Positions 51,113 through 62,415 of a DNA stretch of 64,000 nt are shown piece after piece. Source of the stretch: Dendrolimus kikuchii (taxonomy: Eukaryota; Arthropoda; Insecta; Lepidoptera; Lasiocampidae). The stretch lies in assembly GCA_019925095.2 (NCBI GenBank), contig CM034406.1, positions 9,179,388 through 9,243,387 on the forward strand. The letters are read 5' to 3'. A program made the translations under genes and the position numbers. Positions within the stretch are counted from its first letter, which is position 1, and each line of letters starts with the position of its first letter. The notes under the pieces were generated by a model. The model searched no databases. It worked only from the letters and a program-made list of their open reading frames with translations, and was not told where the DNA came from.

Positions 51113-52630
51113 TCCCTATTAATTTGTAAGTAACTGTTTGTCTGTTCCGTTTTCACGGAAAAAACACGGGACCGATTTGGCTGAAACTCAGTATATATAT
51201 ATTTTCGATGCCCAGATAAACATAGGATGCTTTTTATCCCGGAAAATAGTATAGTTTCCGGGATAAAAATATATTTGTCTGTTTGTTTGTTATGCTTTTA
51301 CGGAAAAACTACTAGACCGATTTGGCTGAAAATCGGTATATATGTAATTTTCATGCCGAGGGTGGACAAGGAATATTTTTCATCCCGAATAATGGGATAG
51401 ATTTACGTAAAGGTTATCCCAAAAGTGGGATAGGTTTTGGTTGGTTTTGTGATTTGCCATTTTCGTCATTTTGGTTATTTTGTCCTTTTAGTCCTTTTTG
51501 CTCTTTTTCTCCTTTTTGAACTTTTTATCCTTTTTGCTCTTTTTGTCCTTTTTGCTTTTTTGACCTTTTTGCTCTTTCTGTCCTTTTTGCTCTTTTTATC
51601 CTTTTTGTCCATATTGATCTTTTTATTGTTTTGCTCTTTTTTGTCCTTTTTGTCCATTTGCTCTTTTTGCTTATTTGCTCTTTTTGTCCTTTTTGTCCAT
51701 TTTGCTCTTTTGCTCTTTTTGATCTTTTTGTCCATTTTGTTCTTTTTGCTCTTTTGCTCTTTTCGAACTTTTTGTCCTTTTTGCCCATTTTGCTCTTTTT
51801 GCTGTTTTGCTTTTTTTTGTTCTTATTGTCCTTTTTGTCCATTTTGCTCTTTTACTGTTTTGCTCTTTTTGTCCTTTTTATCCATTTTGCTCTTTTGCTC
51901 TATTTTTGTCCATTTTGGTCCTTTTGCACTTTTGATTTTTTTGCTGTTTTTGTTCTTTTTGTCCATTTTGATCTTTTTGCACTTTTTAAGAATTTCGCTC
52001 TTTTTACCCTTTTTGATCTTTTTGTTCATTATGTTCTTTTTGTCCTTTTTGACCATTTTGTTCTTTTTGCTCTTTTGCTGTTTTTCTCTTTTTGTCCTTT
52101 TTGTCCATTTTGCTCTTTTTGCTCTTTTGCTCTTTTTGTCCATTTTGATCTTTTTCTCCTTTGCTCCTTTTGCTCTTTTTGTCCTTTTATTCTTTTAGCT
52201 CTTTTTGTCCTTTTTGCTGTTTTTGTCCTTTTTGTCATTTTTGTAGTTTTCATTGACGAGGGATAGATAAATAAAACTAGGACGGTTTGAAATAGAGGAT
52301 GAAAGTTTGGATGAGACCAATCATTTCTCAAGTTCATAGATATAAAAATTCATCGTCTATAAAAATGCGATAGTAACTCGATATATCTTTCTGTTAAGTT
52401 TTTGGAAACCACTGGGAATACTGGATTGTTTTTATTGTAAATTTGTTTAAATGTAGTTTTAATGCCGAAAATGGACATATATACTCATGCCAGGAGATCG
52501 GATAGTTTGCGATATAAAATTAAGTGAATTTTCGGGTGCAAATGGCACTAACATAAAAATGTTGTACAATGTAACCTGTATTAACGCCTGCTCTTTAAAC
52601 AAGAACCAGGAACTAGAGGTTAAAGTCTAG
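51113..52630 (+). mobile_element. Helitron-like element, complete, T-rich minisatellite
   Basis: 1518 bp. It begins TCCCTATTAATTTGTAAGTA after A(51112) and ends CTAGAGGTTAAAGTCTAG before T(52631), where TCTAG and CTAGA can form the 3' stem. Body and post-minisatellite parts are collinear with 40567-42583, but the minisatellite (51458-52252) has a different unit. Confidence 0.78.
51458..52252. repeat. Minisatellite, 9-bp unit TTTTTGTCC / TTTTTGCTC
   Basis: About 790 bp, strongly strand-biased (T-rich on plus). It begins with the seed ATTTTCGTCATTTTGGTTAT that is also found at the edge of the minisatellite in the other copies. Leu/Phe-rich plus-strand and Lys-rich minus-strand frames are artefacts. 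Confidence 0.95.
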
Positions 52631-53257
52631 TTAAGTATAAATGTCTTAAAATAAAGTCATAGTAAGTTTTGAATTCTGAAGTAGTTTTGTTTAATATGAT
52701 ATGCAAGTAATTCAAATTTAAAGTTCTTCGATGAATCAGCCGCAGTAATCTACTTTAGTTACATTAAAGTTATTATTACACACACCAGTTATCCTTGAAT
52801 CTTTAGTAGGGCCAATACAGTTTATAAATCGAATATTTGACGAGCTTGGACATACAGTGAAGACTAATTTTGTACTTTCTGTAATGTATTATTAGTTCAT
52901 ACACGATCGTGGAAAAAGAATGCCTACTGAGAATGGCCCAGTAAAAAATGGAATTTGAAAATCTTTACGAGTAGATGGCGCCATAGATCAGTTTTGTCTG
53001 GCTATATTTTTTTAGATTAAATCAGCCAAAGAATTAAAATAAATTTATTTAGCCTTTCAAATCTTGATTTGCTCTAAAAACATGTTTTTTTGATTCAATG
53101 GCGGTGCTAGACCAAATGAAGACGTCGACAACATCAGCTTTGCAATGCCTCTTTCATGAAATGGGAAATGTCCTAGTCAGAAAGCGAACGATATTTATAG
53201 TGAGACTGATGTATGAGAGTATATATGAGTTTTATTACTAATCAAATGTTTAACTAA
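52631..53257. other. Intergenic, AT-rich
   Basis: No gene or element was recognised in this stretch. Confidence 0.5.
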
Positions 53258-53383
53258 AACTACATTTTAACAGTTTTAAGGACATTTTATTTGATTTTGA
53301 TTCCGACGTTTCGACCCTTTTTCAATTATCGTGATCAGGGAAGACAGTGATGAAAATCAAATAACATGCCGCGCTTAAAACCT
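53258..53383 (+). mobile_element. Penelope-like terminal fragment
   Basis: ACATTTTAACAGTTTTAAGG, then TTCCGACGTTTCGACCC and GTGATCAGGGAAGACA match the Penelope end at 23.7 kb. At 53355-53383 a short inverted piece (AAAATCAAATAACATGCCGC, GCTTAAAACC) follows, so the ends again face each other. Confidence 0.65.
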
Positions 53384-56300
53384 AGTGTTAATTATGTGTA
53401 CTAGCCACGAAAACTTAAGAACATACCAATAAAAAGTTGTAAAAAATTGCATAAACAATAACAAAAATAAAATAAACGAATTTTTCAGCTTTTAGCCTCA
53501 CTATTTCAAGATTATCACAGGCTATTACCGCTTTAAATGACAGAATTGATAACGCAGAAAATCCCTCTTGGCTCATCGTGCTTGCCAAGTATGTCTAATT
53601 GTGTGTATGATGTATCAAAATAAACTTTTAAGGAAAATCGATATATATAATTATTATACAGACCCATATTAATTCTAATAACTGTGACTACCGAAATATA
53701 AATGATTAAAATTTGCCATCATTAGTTTATTATTTCATAAGTAATGGTCATACAATATTACGCATTTTAAGCGTTGATATTAGCATTTTTCACTGGTTAA
53801 TGATATACTATTAAAATTTTATTACTTGTAATCAAAACATGTTATCTATTAATCAAGAATGTAGTTTATAAGTTTAAAAATAAAACTTTATAATGTTATT
53901 AGTTCTGGTCCTTATAATTTACAATTTTAAGCTGATTTCTGCACTCAAAAGAGAAACTTATTTTCATTATATCTTATTGTATTTTTTATGTTCTTTGGGG
54001 ACCGCCGACTGGAAATGCATTTTGAAAATAGTTTTGAAACCAACTAACTCCGTTGAATCATCAACCCAACGTGAGTCTTGGCCTACGAAACGAGAGCCCA
54101 TCACTTAGCTATGATATTTCCTATGTAGTTTTTTAGCAGGCTTGAAGCTCGGACATCAGTCAGCTTCCACTCAATAAATTTAGCGATATTTAGGTCGACC
54201 ATTCGTCGTCCGATGGGCGAACTAAATATTTTATTTTGGACCTTATTTTTTCCTAAGCTTTTAATTTGAACGGATAATAATGTTCATGGTTGGTTTGACC
54301 GTGAATCTTCTAGACTGCAAGTCGTAACCTACTTGTCCCATGCCCTGTAATTGTACACGAGTATGCAATATATCTCTGTTTGTCCTTCATCACACCGATC
54401 GATTTCTCGATTTTGCAAGTGGCCACATTTAGACTACTTTATGTTCTAAATAATTAGTCAGCCATACCTATTAATTATAATGTCAGAATACTAATTTCGA
54501 ATATAGATGCTAAATTAGTGGTTTATGCATATTTGTGATGAATGACTATAATATTCGGCTGAATTGATTTAGAAAAATGCGTATGATTTTTTTATATTTT
54601 TAAAACTAGGCTTGCAATTAATTCTATTATCACTGCCATCTATAATTTAATATACACAATATATAATATATACACTTTTCCCTATAATTTACTCGAAACT
54701 TGAATATGTTGTTATTTCACTTGTTACTTATTTGCAGTGTTTCGATTAATGACATTGTAAGATATGTATTTATCCCTGAAATCAAATTTCATTGCTTATT
54801 GCTCTCTGGCTTTTTGAAATTATTACTTAAAAGCTCATACAAAATAAAAGTATAGACAGGACCCTACGAGAGCAAATGAAGTGAAGCTTTTTTTAAACTC
54901 GTCTGCATCTAAACTATTACACCTTTATCCGTACTAATTCGATTAATACCATTCGATATAATAATAAGTTCTCGTAACTGTTCTCTTCTAAAATTGGCAT
55001 CCTTTAGCCACTTCGCTTTGAGAGTCCGAGACTCCGTCTTAAGCTAAAGCTATTTCATTGGATCAAAACACTCAAAAATTGTAAAGTCATCAGGACTTTC
55101 AACCATTTGATTTTCCGAAGCCTGAATCGACATTCGATAAAGCTATTTACAAAATTTATCAAATTATTCACTAATTAATAAAAATTACACGAACTACATC
55201 ATAATTAAATTAAATAAACATTTTTATATAAATAAATCTCCGTTATAATTATTAAACACTCCTGTTCACTCAATTGTGCAATTTATCATTTTTACAAGCA
55301 CAGATAACAATCAGTGAGTTAATTGAAAAAACCGTGAACCAATTAATATATTATTGGGCACCACATCCTATTTGTTAAGTTAGAATTTTGTAAATCTAGT
55401 GTGCAGTCTATTGTGTCGATTTAATCGTCTAATTTTATTGAAAGCGTAGAATTAGTCAGAATGTTAACTTATCCGCCCTATCTATATACTATTAATTGTA
55501 TATAGATATAAGCGTATATAATGTAGATATAAGAGTAACGTTGTTTGGATGTCTTTATGGCATTTTCGCGACTTTGATGAAAATGTGATTATCAGGGAAT
55601 TAGTTCATTTTTCGTTTCATACTTTTTGTTCCGGAAAATGGGATAGGTCCCGAGATTTAAAAATACGAAATTTACACACCCAAACAAAACCGCATGGAAA
55701 GCTCTAGTTGTGTATAATTTTATAGTTATCGTTCGTCCCAGTTATGGAAGGTCTCGGGTAGTTTAAGAATTAGGAATGAACATTCAGCCGAAGTTTTATC
55801 ACAGTACTATAGATTACATATAGATTTTTTAATTAGAGACTGGCATTACTTTGGTAACATTTCCAGTGTTATCGTCGTTTGGATAGCCATTTACGTAACT
55901 AGCAAGTTTCTGTCCAAACGATGATAAGGATTTAACTCGCCAGTTTCGCAAGTAAACTTCCTTCCTAATTAATGCTCATCTAAAAAAGACTTAACTTCAA
56001 GTTCTTCTTTTAACAAGGGTAAATCCACCTGAAGCCTGTCGAGCATGGGAAAAACGCGGCGGGAGTGTGTGCGATTTGCTATTTTGGAGTGGCACTAGCA
56101 CCTTCGAAGAGATTCTATTACAGCCCGGGTCATAACCACTAAAACCCAACCCCGTTCCTCATAGCGTCCATGATTCGGGATTTTCAAATACCTATATATA
56201 CACGTTAATTAAGTTAGTTATATTTTTAATATAGTAAATTTATTACATGTTCTAGCATATCCGGCAGACATGTAAATTGTATATAATAGGACACCGGATT

Positions 56301-56551
56301 GGGAAGTAAAGTGATTCATTGTTCACTTTGAGTGAGGGAATGTAGAACATTTACACACCTTCGCCACATAATTAATGGGCTTGAGTCCTTTATAATGTCA
56401 AACGTCGATATGACTCAGAAAAACTACTGGAAAACGATATTATACTGTTTTATTCTTTAGTTAATGTTTTATATTACAAATTGATACCTGCGACTTCATC
56501 CGCGTGTAGTTTTAGTGTCCGAACGAAGTAAAATCATAACTGTAATCTTCC
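53384..56551. other. Intergenic, AT-rich, few repeats
   Basis: About 3.2 kb. A scrap of Helitron body (TTCCGGAAAATGGGATAGGT, near 55630) and a hairpin with ~18 bp arms at 55868-55928 are the only items noted. The 71-aa frame at 53893-54108 lacks supporting motifs. Confidence 0.5.
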
Positions 56552-56990
56552 GGCCAGTTTCTATAATTATCTTACCATCAGTGGTGGATTTACTAATAGG
56601 CTGAGTAGGCTGGAGCTTAGGGCGGCAGATTTTGGAGGGGCGGCAAATTTGGGGCCAATTTTTTTATATATTATGTCTCACACAATCTTCAAACTACGGT
56701 AAAAAGGAGGTCTAATTCAAGACTATAGTACACAAATCATAAAGTTACAATTTCATTGACAACAAAATGATCTAATTAATATGATTGTGAATTAGGGTAT
56801 CGATTTATCAGTAGGGGCGGTAAAAATTGAATAGCCTACAGGCGTCATATTTCTAAATCCGCTCCTGCTTACCATACATTAGCTTGCCTTACCATTGGTT
56901 AAATTTTGACATTACTTGTACGGACGGAGGTTATGTCAAATTGTAACCGATAGTAGGTTTTAACGCTCCTTAAGATATAGGAATGGGGCC
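56552..56990. mobile_element. Short foldback MITE, copy 3, interrupted
   Basis: The left part GGCCAGTTTCTATAATTATC and right part with AAGATATAGGAATGGGGCC, plus inner TTAAATTTTGACATTACTTG, match copies 1 and 2. The hAT-type MITE at 56579-56867 splits it. Confidence 0.65.
56579..56867. mobile_element. 289-bp hAT-type MITE with 8-bp duplication
   Basis: The ends CAGTGGTGGATTTAC and, reversed, CAGGAGCGGATTTAG are inverted repeats starting CAG, flanked by perfect CTTACCAT (56571-56578, 56868-56875). An 8 bp duplication and a CAG terminus point to the hAT superfamily. Inner GGCTGAGTAGGCT and AGCCTACAGGCG extend the pairing. Non-coding. Confidence 0.85.
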
Positions 56991-57169
56991 TTAGTCGTGA
57001 AAAAGGAACAAACAGATTTACTTTCGCATTTACCATTAATAAAATGTAAATTATTAGTAGATAAATGTGGATAGGTACGAATATTTTTAATATCTCTAAT
57101 TATTATTATTCCCTAAGATGAATTTAGGGCACCATGATTACTAAAAACTATGTATTCATACTCTATATT
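56991..57169. other. Intergenic with a short Helitron 5'-end scrap
   Basis: 57002-57045 (AACAAACAGATTTACTTTCG, CATTTACCATTAATA) resembles the reversed 5' end of the Helitron-like family. Otherwise AT-rich. Confidence 0.4.
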
Positions 57170-57550
57170 TTTCATTGTTGAGGAATAGTGGACAGGCTGA
57201 CACCCATCTGATGGCAAGTGACTATCGTCACCTATGGGCATTTGCAACACTAGACGTTCTACCAATTTGCCACCCGCCATGAAGTGGGAACTGAGACTTC
57301 GTGACTAACGCAGGTACACAATTCAAGGTTAGGTGCTACCAATGTGCCACCAGCCCTGGAACCACTAATGCCGGTAGGTACACAATACAAGATTATTATA
57401 GCGGTATGTTCTAACCGGGGGTGGCTATGGATTGTTTTGTCGCCTCTCACCAAAGGGCGCCCGATTGCTGGACCCGTCGTCGTCAGCCATTCGCAGTCCA
57501 CTGCTGGAAGTAGGCCTCTCCAAGTCGGCGCCACTCTGTGCCTGCACGGA
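57170..57550 (-). mobile_element. SINE-like repeat, divergent or composite copy
   Basis: Reversed: GTGCAGGCACAGAGTGGCGC, GTGAGAGGCGACAAAACAAT, a duplicated stretch around GCATTAGTGG / GGTAGCACCT, and the tail GTTGCAAATGCCCATAGG, CACTTGCCATCAGATGGGTG. Near 57490 it contains TCCAGCAGTGGACTGCGAAT, a phrase not in the other copies, so it may be a composite. Confidence 0.55.
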
Positions 57551-58461
57551 TAAAATGAGTTTGTATGTTCGTTGCATATTATAGAAATTATTTATGGTTG
57601 ATAATAGGATTTGGAAAACAGGTTTTGAGATATGGAATATTTTCAAGTAAATGCTATTTAGAGATATGTGCCTAAATGCAAAAAACTAAACAGTTGACTA
57701 TTTATTGTACGTGAACAAACCGCAGTTGGCTAATTACATAGAATTTCATTTAACAGAAATTAATTTCGGTAATCTTAATGAAACAACTTCTTGTATTTAG
57801 GCACTTAGTCCAAGCCTGTCAAATAGTGCGCGGTACATTTCAGATGAATTATAATTAATTAATTAATAATACTCATAAATAATTATTTATTGCTACTTCA
57901 TTCGTGCGGAGCTTCGATTTTATATCTCCAGAATATAAAAGGCTCTTCAGGTGATCACAGAGCCTGGTGACCACTCCACAAAAAAATAAAGCAATGTATG
58001 TTGACAAAAGTTTGTATTTAAACTTGTTCATTGTAGCAGATTGTGCATATATTTATTAAATTTAATATACAATAACCTTTAAAACGATACGATTCCAAGC
58101 ATCTTGTAATTATAGTAAAAAGTGTATCTAAAATACTTTTGAATTGAATTACGACTTTTTGCATGACATTTAATTACAATTAATAAATGTCATAATCTAG
58201 AAGTGTCTCGATAAAACTTATAAAACTTGATTATTGTCATTAGAAACAAGTAGAAGGTTCCTGATGCATTAAATTGTCGGATAAAAAACAAGTTGACTTT
58301 ACTTTAATTGACTGCATTGATCAAAGTTAATTGCTGAGCCCTCGAGCGGTGTTAGATTGACATATTTGAATAATTAAAACAGACATATGCATATGTATGA
58401 AAATGTCCATATATTATAGTTCAGAGCATCGTATCTCAAACTAGGGGTCGCGACCCTTTTT
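57551..58461. other. Intergenic, AT-rich
   Basis: No gene or element was recognised. Confidence 0.5.
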
Positions 58462-58770
58462 TCTTTTATTGCAAAAGTTCAGCAGACAGCAGACTACCTA
58501 CCTGATGGAAAACGGTTACCATCGCCTATTTGTAAGACCAAAGGTGCTACCAATGTGCTGCCGCTCTCTAAAGGGAGAATGGAACCTGGCCACTAATGCC
58601 GGAACACAACTTAAGGTTGTTATGGCGACATACTCTACACCAGGGGTGGTAGTCATCCAGACGGGTAAAAATACCTCACCACCAGACTGTGGGTTGTTTT
58701 GTCGCCCTTAACAACAGACCGCCCGGCCGCAGGGAATTGTATTCTTTCTCCGTTCCTGCACTAGTTCCTG
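58462..58770 (-). mobile_element. SINE-like repeat with LINE-type head and tail, copy 3
   Basis: Reverse orientation: head GTGCAGGAACGGAGAAAGAA, GGGCGACAAAACAACCCACA and TAGAGTATGTCGCCATAACA; tail GATGGTAACCGTTTTCCATC and CTGAACTTTTGCAATAAAAG. Collinear with copies at 7985 and 44616. Confidence 0.7.
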
Positions 58771-59208
58771 CACTATAGTGTGCGGGTCGCATTTGTTATT
58801 AAAGGGGGTCACAGTCTGTTGAAACATTACGACCTATGTATAAATCAAACACATACATAAAGCATTCATTAAAATATTATTATAATTTTGTAGCGAAGGG
58901 GTTATTTAAATTTTTTCGAAAGTCGCGTCGTAGAAACAATGGTTTAGAGTAATAATTTTAACAAATGTGTAAACTCAGAGTGGAGCTAGCTAGACCTCAA
59001 TATGGGCAATAGAGCGAGCTATGGTAGGTAGAAAATGTGTTTTTCTTGCGGTTTTTCAGCCATAACTTTTTTGTTTCTGAACTGACTTTGATAATTCTTT
59101 GTGAGTTGTATTCAGTACAGCTTCAAGAGAGTTTCATATAATTTCAATGTTCTTGGATAACACATTGGTAACTTCAAAATGAAAAGTAAAAAATATGTAG
59201 GAAATAAG
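58771..59208. other. Intergenic, AT-rich
   Basis: No gene or element was recognised. Confidence 0.5.
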
Positions 59209-59496
59209 AAACCGACTTCAAGATTGTAAAAAATATTTTTTTATTCTTTTTAGTTAGGTACTCTAAAAGTTGATTTCTCATTTTGTTATTTGTTAGAAAT
59301 TTTCTGTAATTAATTTTCTGCTGTTTCTCGGAACCCAAAGTTCAATAGTAATATTATATGGAACAATTTTGAAGCTTTACTGAATCCAACGCAAAAAGAA
59401 TGATCAAAAGAGGTTCAGAAAGAAAGTTATGGCGGAATATATATTTAAAAAAAATACACGAAGAATTGAGAACCACGTCCATTTTTTAAGTCGGTT
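59209..59496. mobile_element. MITE with AACCGACTT ends, complete
   Basis: The left end AACCGACTTCAAGATTG and right end TTTTTTAAGTCGGTT are inverted repeats about 288 bp apart. The right end also has CGAAGAATTGAGAACCACG, as in the copies at 26770 and 36393. Non-coding. Confidence 0.65.
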
Positions 59497-59878
59497 AAAA
59501 ATCTTGAGATCCATCAGTCAAATTAAATTTTGATTCGCGACCTTTGTCATGATGTCAAAATGGACAGGTGTTAAGATATTGGTAGCGGATAAACAAATTG
59601 ATTATGACCATTAACATTGGGTGGCAGGTTATTCCAGTTGTTCAATTACAATGATCGATCATGACCGTAAGTCTAATGCTCGGATATGTATCTGGGGTAA
59701 ATGCTTTATGCTCATAACTTATAATTAGACCTGCACTTTAACTATGACTATGACTTGGTGTAAAATTAATTTCCGCTGAGAAAATGAGAACTAATAAGCA
59801 AGAAAACAAAAAAATATTTGTGCATATTTGATAAAAATAAAACACCGTTTTCAGCGTATGAGGCGCCAACCAGATGAT
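59497..59878. other. Intergenic, AT-rich
   Basis: No gene or element was recognised. Confidence 0.5.
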
Positions 59879-60430
59879 ATTTATTTATTTATTTAAGGAT
59901 CACCAACAGTTATTTGTACATAAGTTTAAGTATAATAATGGGCTTATAAACAAGGTTTAACACTGCAACGCAATATAAATATAATATTCCATGAACTTTT
60001 CATGGTTAGGCTCGGGCCTCTTCCCGATAGTAAAAAATGATATAAAAAAGGGGAGCCATTATAGGAGAACGAATAGAATACCCACCCCCAAACTTGTCCA
60101 ATGAGAATGGTAACTCAATATGCCGCTTTGCTCACGATGTGTTTACCAGCAGTATACACGTCAAGAAACTGCCTAAATGTTGTCTACTCTTTAGTCGAAC
60201 CCAAAGGGTCTTCAAATCCTTGCTGGAGAGAAATAGGGAAAGGAGGAGACGCGGGTGATTTAGCGATAGTTCAGTAACTATCTCGACTTTTGCGCCATCC
60301 AGGTTACGCATCATTATAAAATTAGTTAATCCACGTTTACTTAGATTGGAGCTGAGACCAGTTGTTGCTGACAGTGTTCTTTTTAAGCAAGGGAGTAGTG
60401 TACCTGCATGGTTGCAATTCTGTTTCAATT
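59879..60430 (-). mobile_element. Possible LINE 3' fragment with (AAAT)n tail
   Basis: On the minus strand a GC-richer stretch (98-aa frame 60428-60132, ILLVNTS at its end) is followed by a UTR-like part and an (AAAT)n tail at 59895-59879 after GTTGGTGATCC. Short tandem tails are typical of CR1/Jockey LINEs. No RT motif is seen, so the assignment is tentative. Confidence 0.35.
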
Positions 60431-62280
60431 TGAACTAATTTTAAGAGCAAAAGCAACGTTACACGTTGGGGAGCTTATGTCAATTCTTCTCAGGGCCCAT
60501 TCGTAATGCCTGAAGATAATTTTTTCTACTACTGCGTCCTATATACTACTACATAGGGTACAAGAATAACAATTGCCCAGTAAATAGCTTTGAAAAGTTT
60601 TAGTAAGTATTTATTTAGAAATGCATTATCACGACGCTATATGACGACATGTGGTATCACAATATTTTGAAAGGTTAGTGATGCTAAACGGCAACAAACA
60701 TTCGGACCACCAAAAATTACTTTGAGACCCTAACCTCTCTTACCAAAAGAATATTTTTTTTTACGTTATATATTTGATATATCTGGTGTTAAGTTAAACA
60801 AGTTATAATAATAAGACAAGTTAAATAATCCATAATACAATAATGACTTTGATACCAGACATCACAACACAATATTGCGATTCCGAATTTAATAGAGGTC
60901 TATAAAACGTATCTATAGGAGTTCAGCTATGAACACCTATACGTTTTAATTGGCAATTATTAATTTCGATTTCTTTTCGTCTTTGCATTTCTTCAAAATC
61001 ATGAATTACGAGTGATCCTCTAATAGTTGCTAAATACCAGCACTGCCGTAGATGTCCGTTCTTGGCTTGATATAATTATAGGATTAATGTAATAAATTTA
61101 AATTGATTGTTATTAAATGATAATAAAGCCATTAGGAGCATTTAAGAGGTGCCAGTTAAGGAGTAGCCAATAAACCATTTAGCTCCCTTGTCTAATCGAT
61201 ACAATATGTTAATATTAGTAACACTCAGACATTTAGTCCGGAATCAGGAATGTATCTACCTAGTAATGGTTAAAATACTCTTAATTCTATCCAGCATTCC
61301 TATAATTATCAAGATATGTCATATTTCTAAACTGTATATATTTCACAATTTAAAAGTGTCATATTAAATACAAGTTTATAATTCTATTCTTCTATATGTT
61401 TACTGTCCTCAGCTAGAATTATAGAAGAACCTTAGGGACGGCAATCTCCTACTATAAAACGTAAGTATAAAAATCTCCTAAATCATACATGACTACAATA
61501 AGAGCTTTTTAACGTATTATAATAATAAAAAAATTTAGACCCAATCAATGAAAGTTTGAAGTTTTAATAAGGTTCTTTTAAATTTTTGCCTATTTTGGTG
61601 TAAAAAAAAGTATGTTTTAAACAATAAAATATGAGAAGGTGAGAGTCCTGTGGCATCATCTAATTATATAAAAGCTTTTTCGAGCTACATTTTTATTGGG
61701 CGACTGTAAATTCTAGTTTCCTAATTCCATGATATAACCGTCGATATTTTTTTGTTTTTGCAAGCAAACGGGTATGCGGTCCATCTGATTCGATTCTGTC
61801 GCTCGTGGTCATGGACATCAATAACACTAAGTGAGATTCATTGTCTATCTTCTAGAGACTTTAAATATCTGTTTACGCATTTGGATAAACTACAGTGAAT
61901 CAAAATGTATACAATAATACGACCTTATATACATATGAGGCCTAACCTTGACGATGGATAATTTTCGAGTTTACCATACAAAAGATTATTTTTCTGTAGT
62001 CAAATTGTTGTCTTAGTTTTCCTAACTCCGCTACTGTTCGTAACAATTATGAATAGATCAATCTGGACAGGCAAATTAGTGCATTTTAACAATACAACAT
62101 AATCTAAGTGATATCTAAATGTTCTAACATTGGTTCTAATTCGTGCAAGTATTTACGGCCTATTTGCTTGGGAATGCAACTTAAGGTGAATGCAAACCTA
62201 CTTGCTGCAGGAGCTACATGCGCTGAAGCTACCGTACGTTATCTTTATCTTTATCATTCGGCACGGATTGGTGTAGGAAG
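60431..62280. other. Intergenic, AT-rich
   Basis: About 1.85 kb. 61745-61835 (CAAGCAAACGGGTATGCGGT, CCATCTGATTCG) may be a decayed reversed LINE/SINE tail. No gene was recognised. Confidence 0.45.
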
Positions 62281-62415
62281 GTGTGTAAAGGTAGACCAAA
62301 AAAGAGATGGATGTATTATGTGAAGGATGATGTGATGATGTGTGGTGTGACACAGGATGTATTTCAGAATAGAGGAGTATGGAAGAAAAAGGCATATTGT
62401 GCCGACCCCAAATAA
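62281..62415 (+). pseudogene. RTE-like LINE, last ~44 codons
   Basis: The frame VCKGRPKKRWMYYVKDDV.., RGVWKKKAYCADPK and TAA (62413-62415) matches the conserved C-terminal end (GRPKKRW...WKKKT.CADP) of a common class of lepidopteran RTE-type LINE proteins. Everything upstream is lost. Differs from the RTE at 34.7 kb. Confidence 0.7.

Noticed and set aside
51437..52337. A 253-codon Leu/Phe-rich frame looking like a membrane protein, and Lys-rich frames opposite
   Set aside because: Translation of the TTTTTGTCC minisatellite, not a gene.
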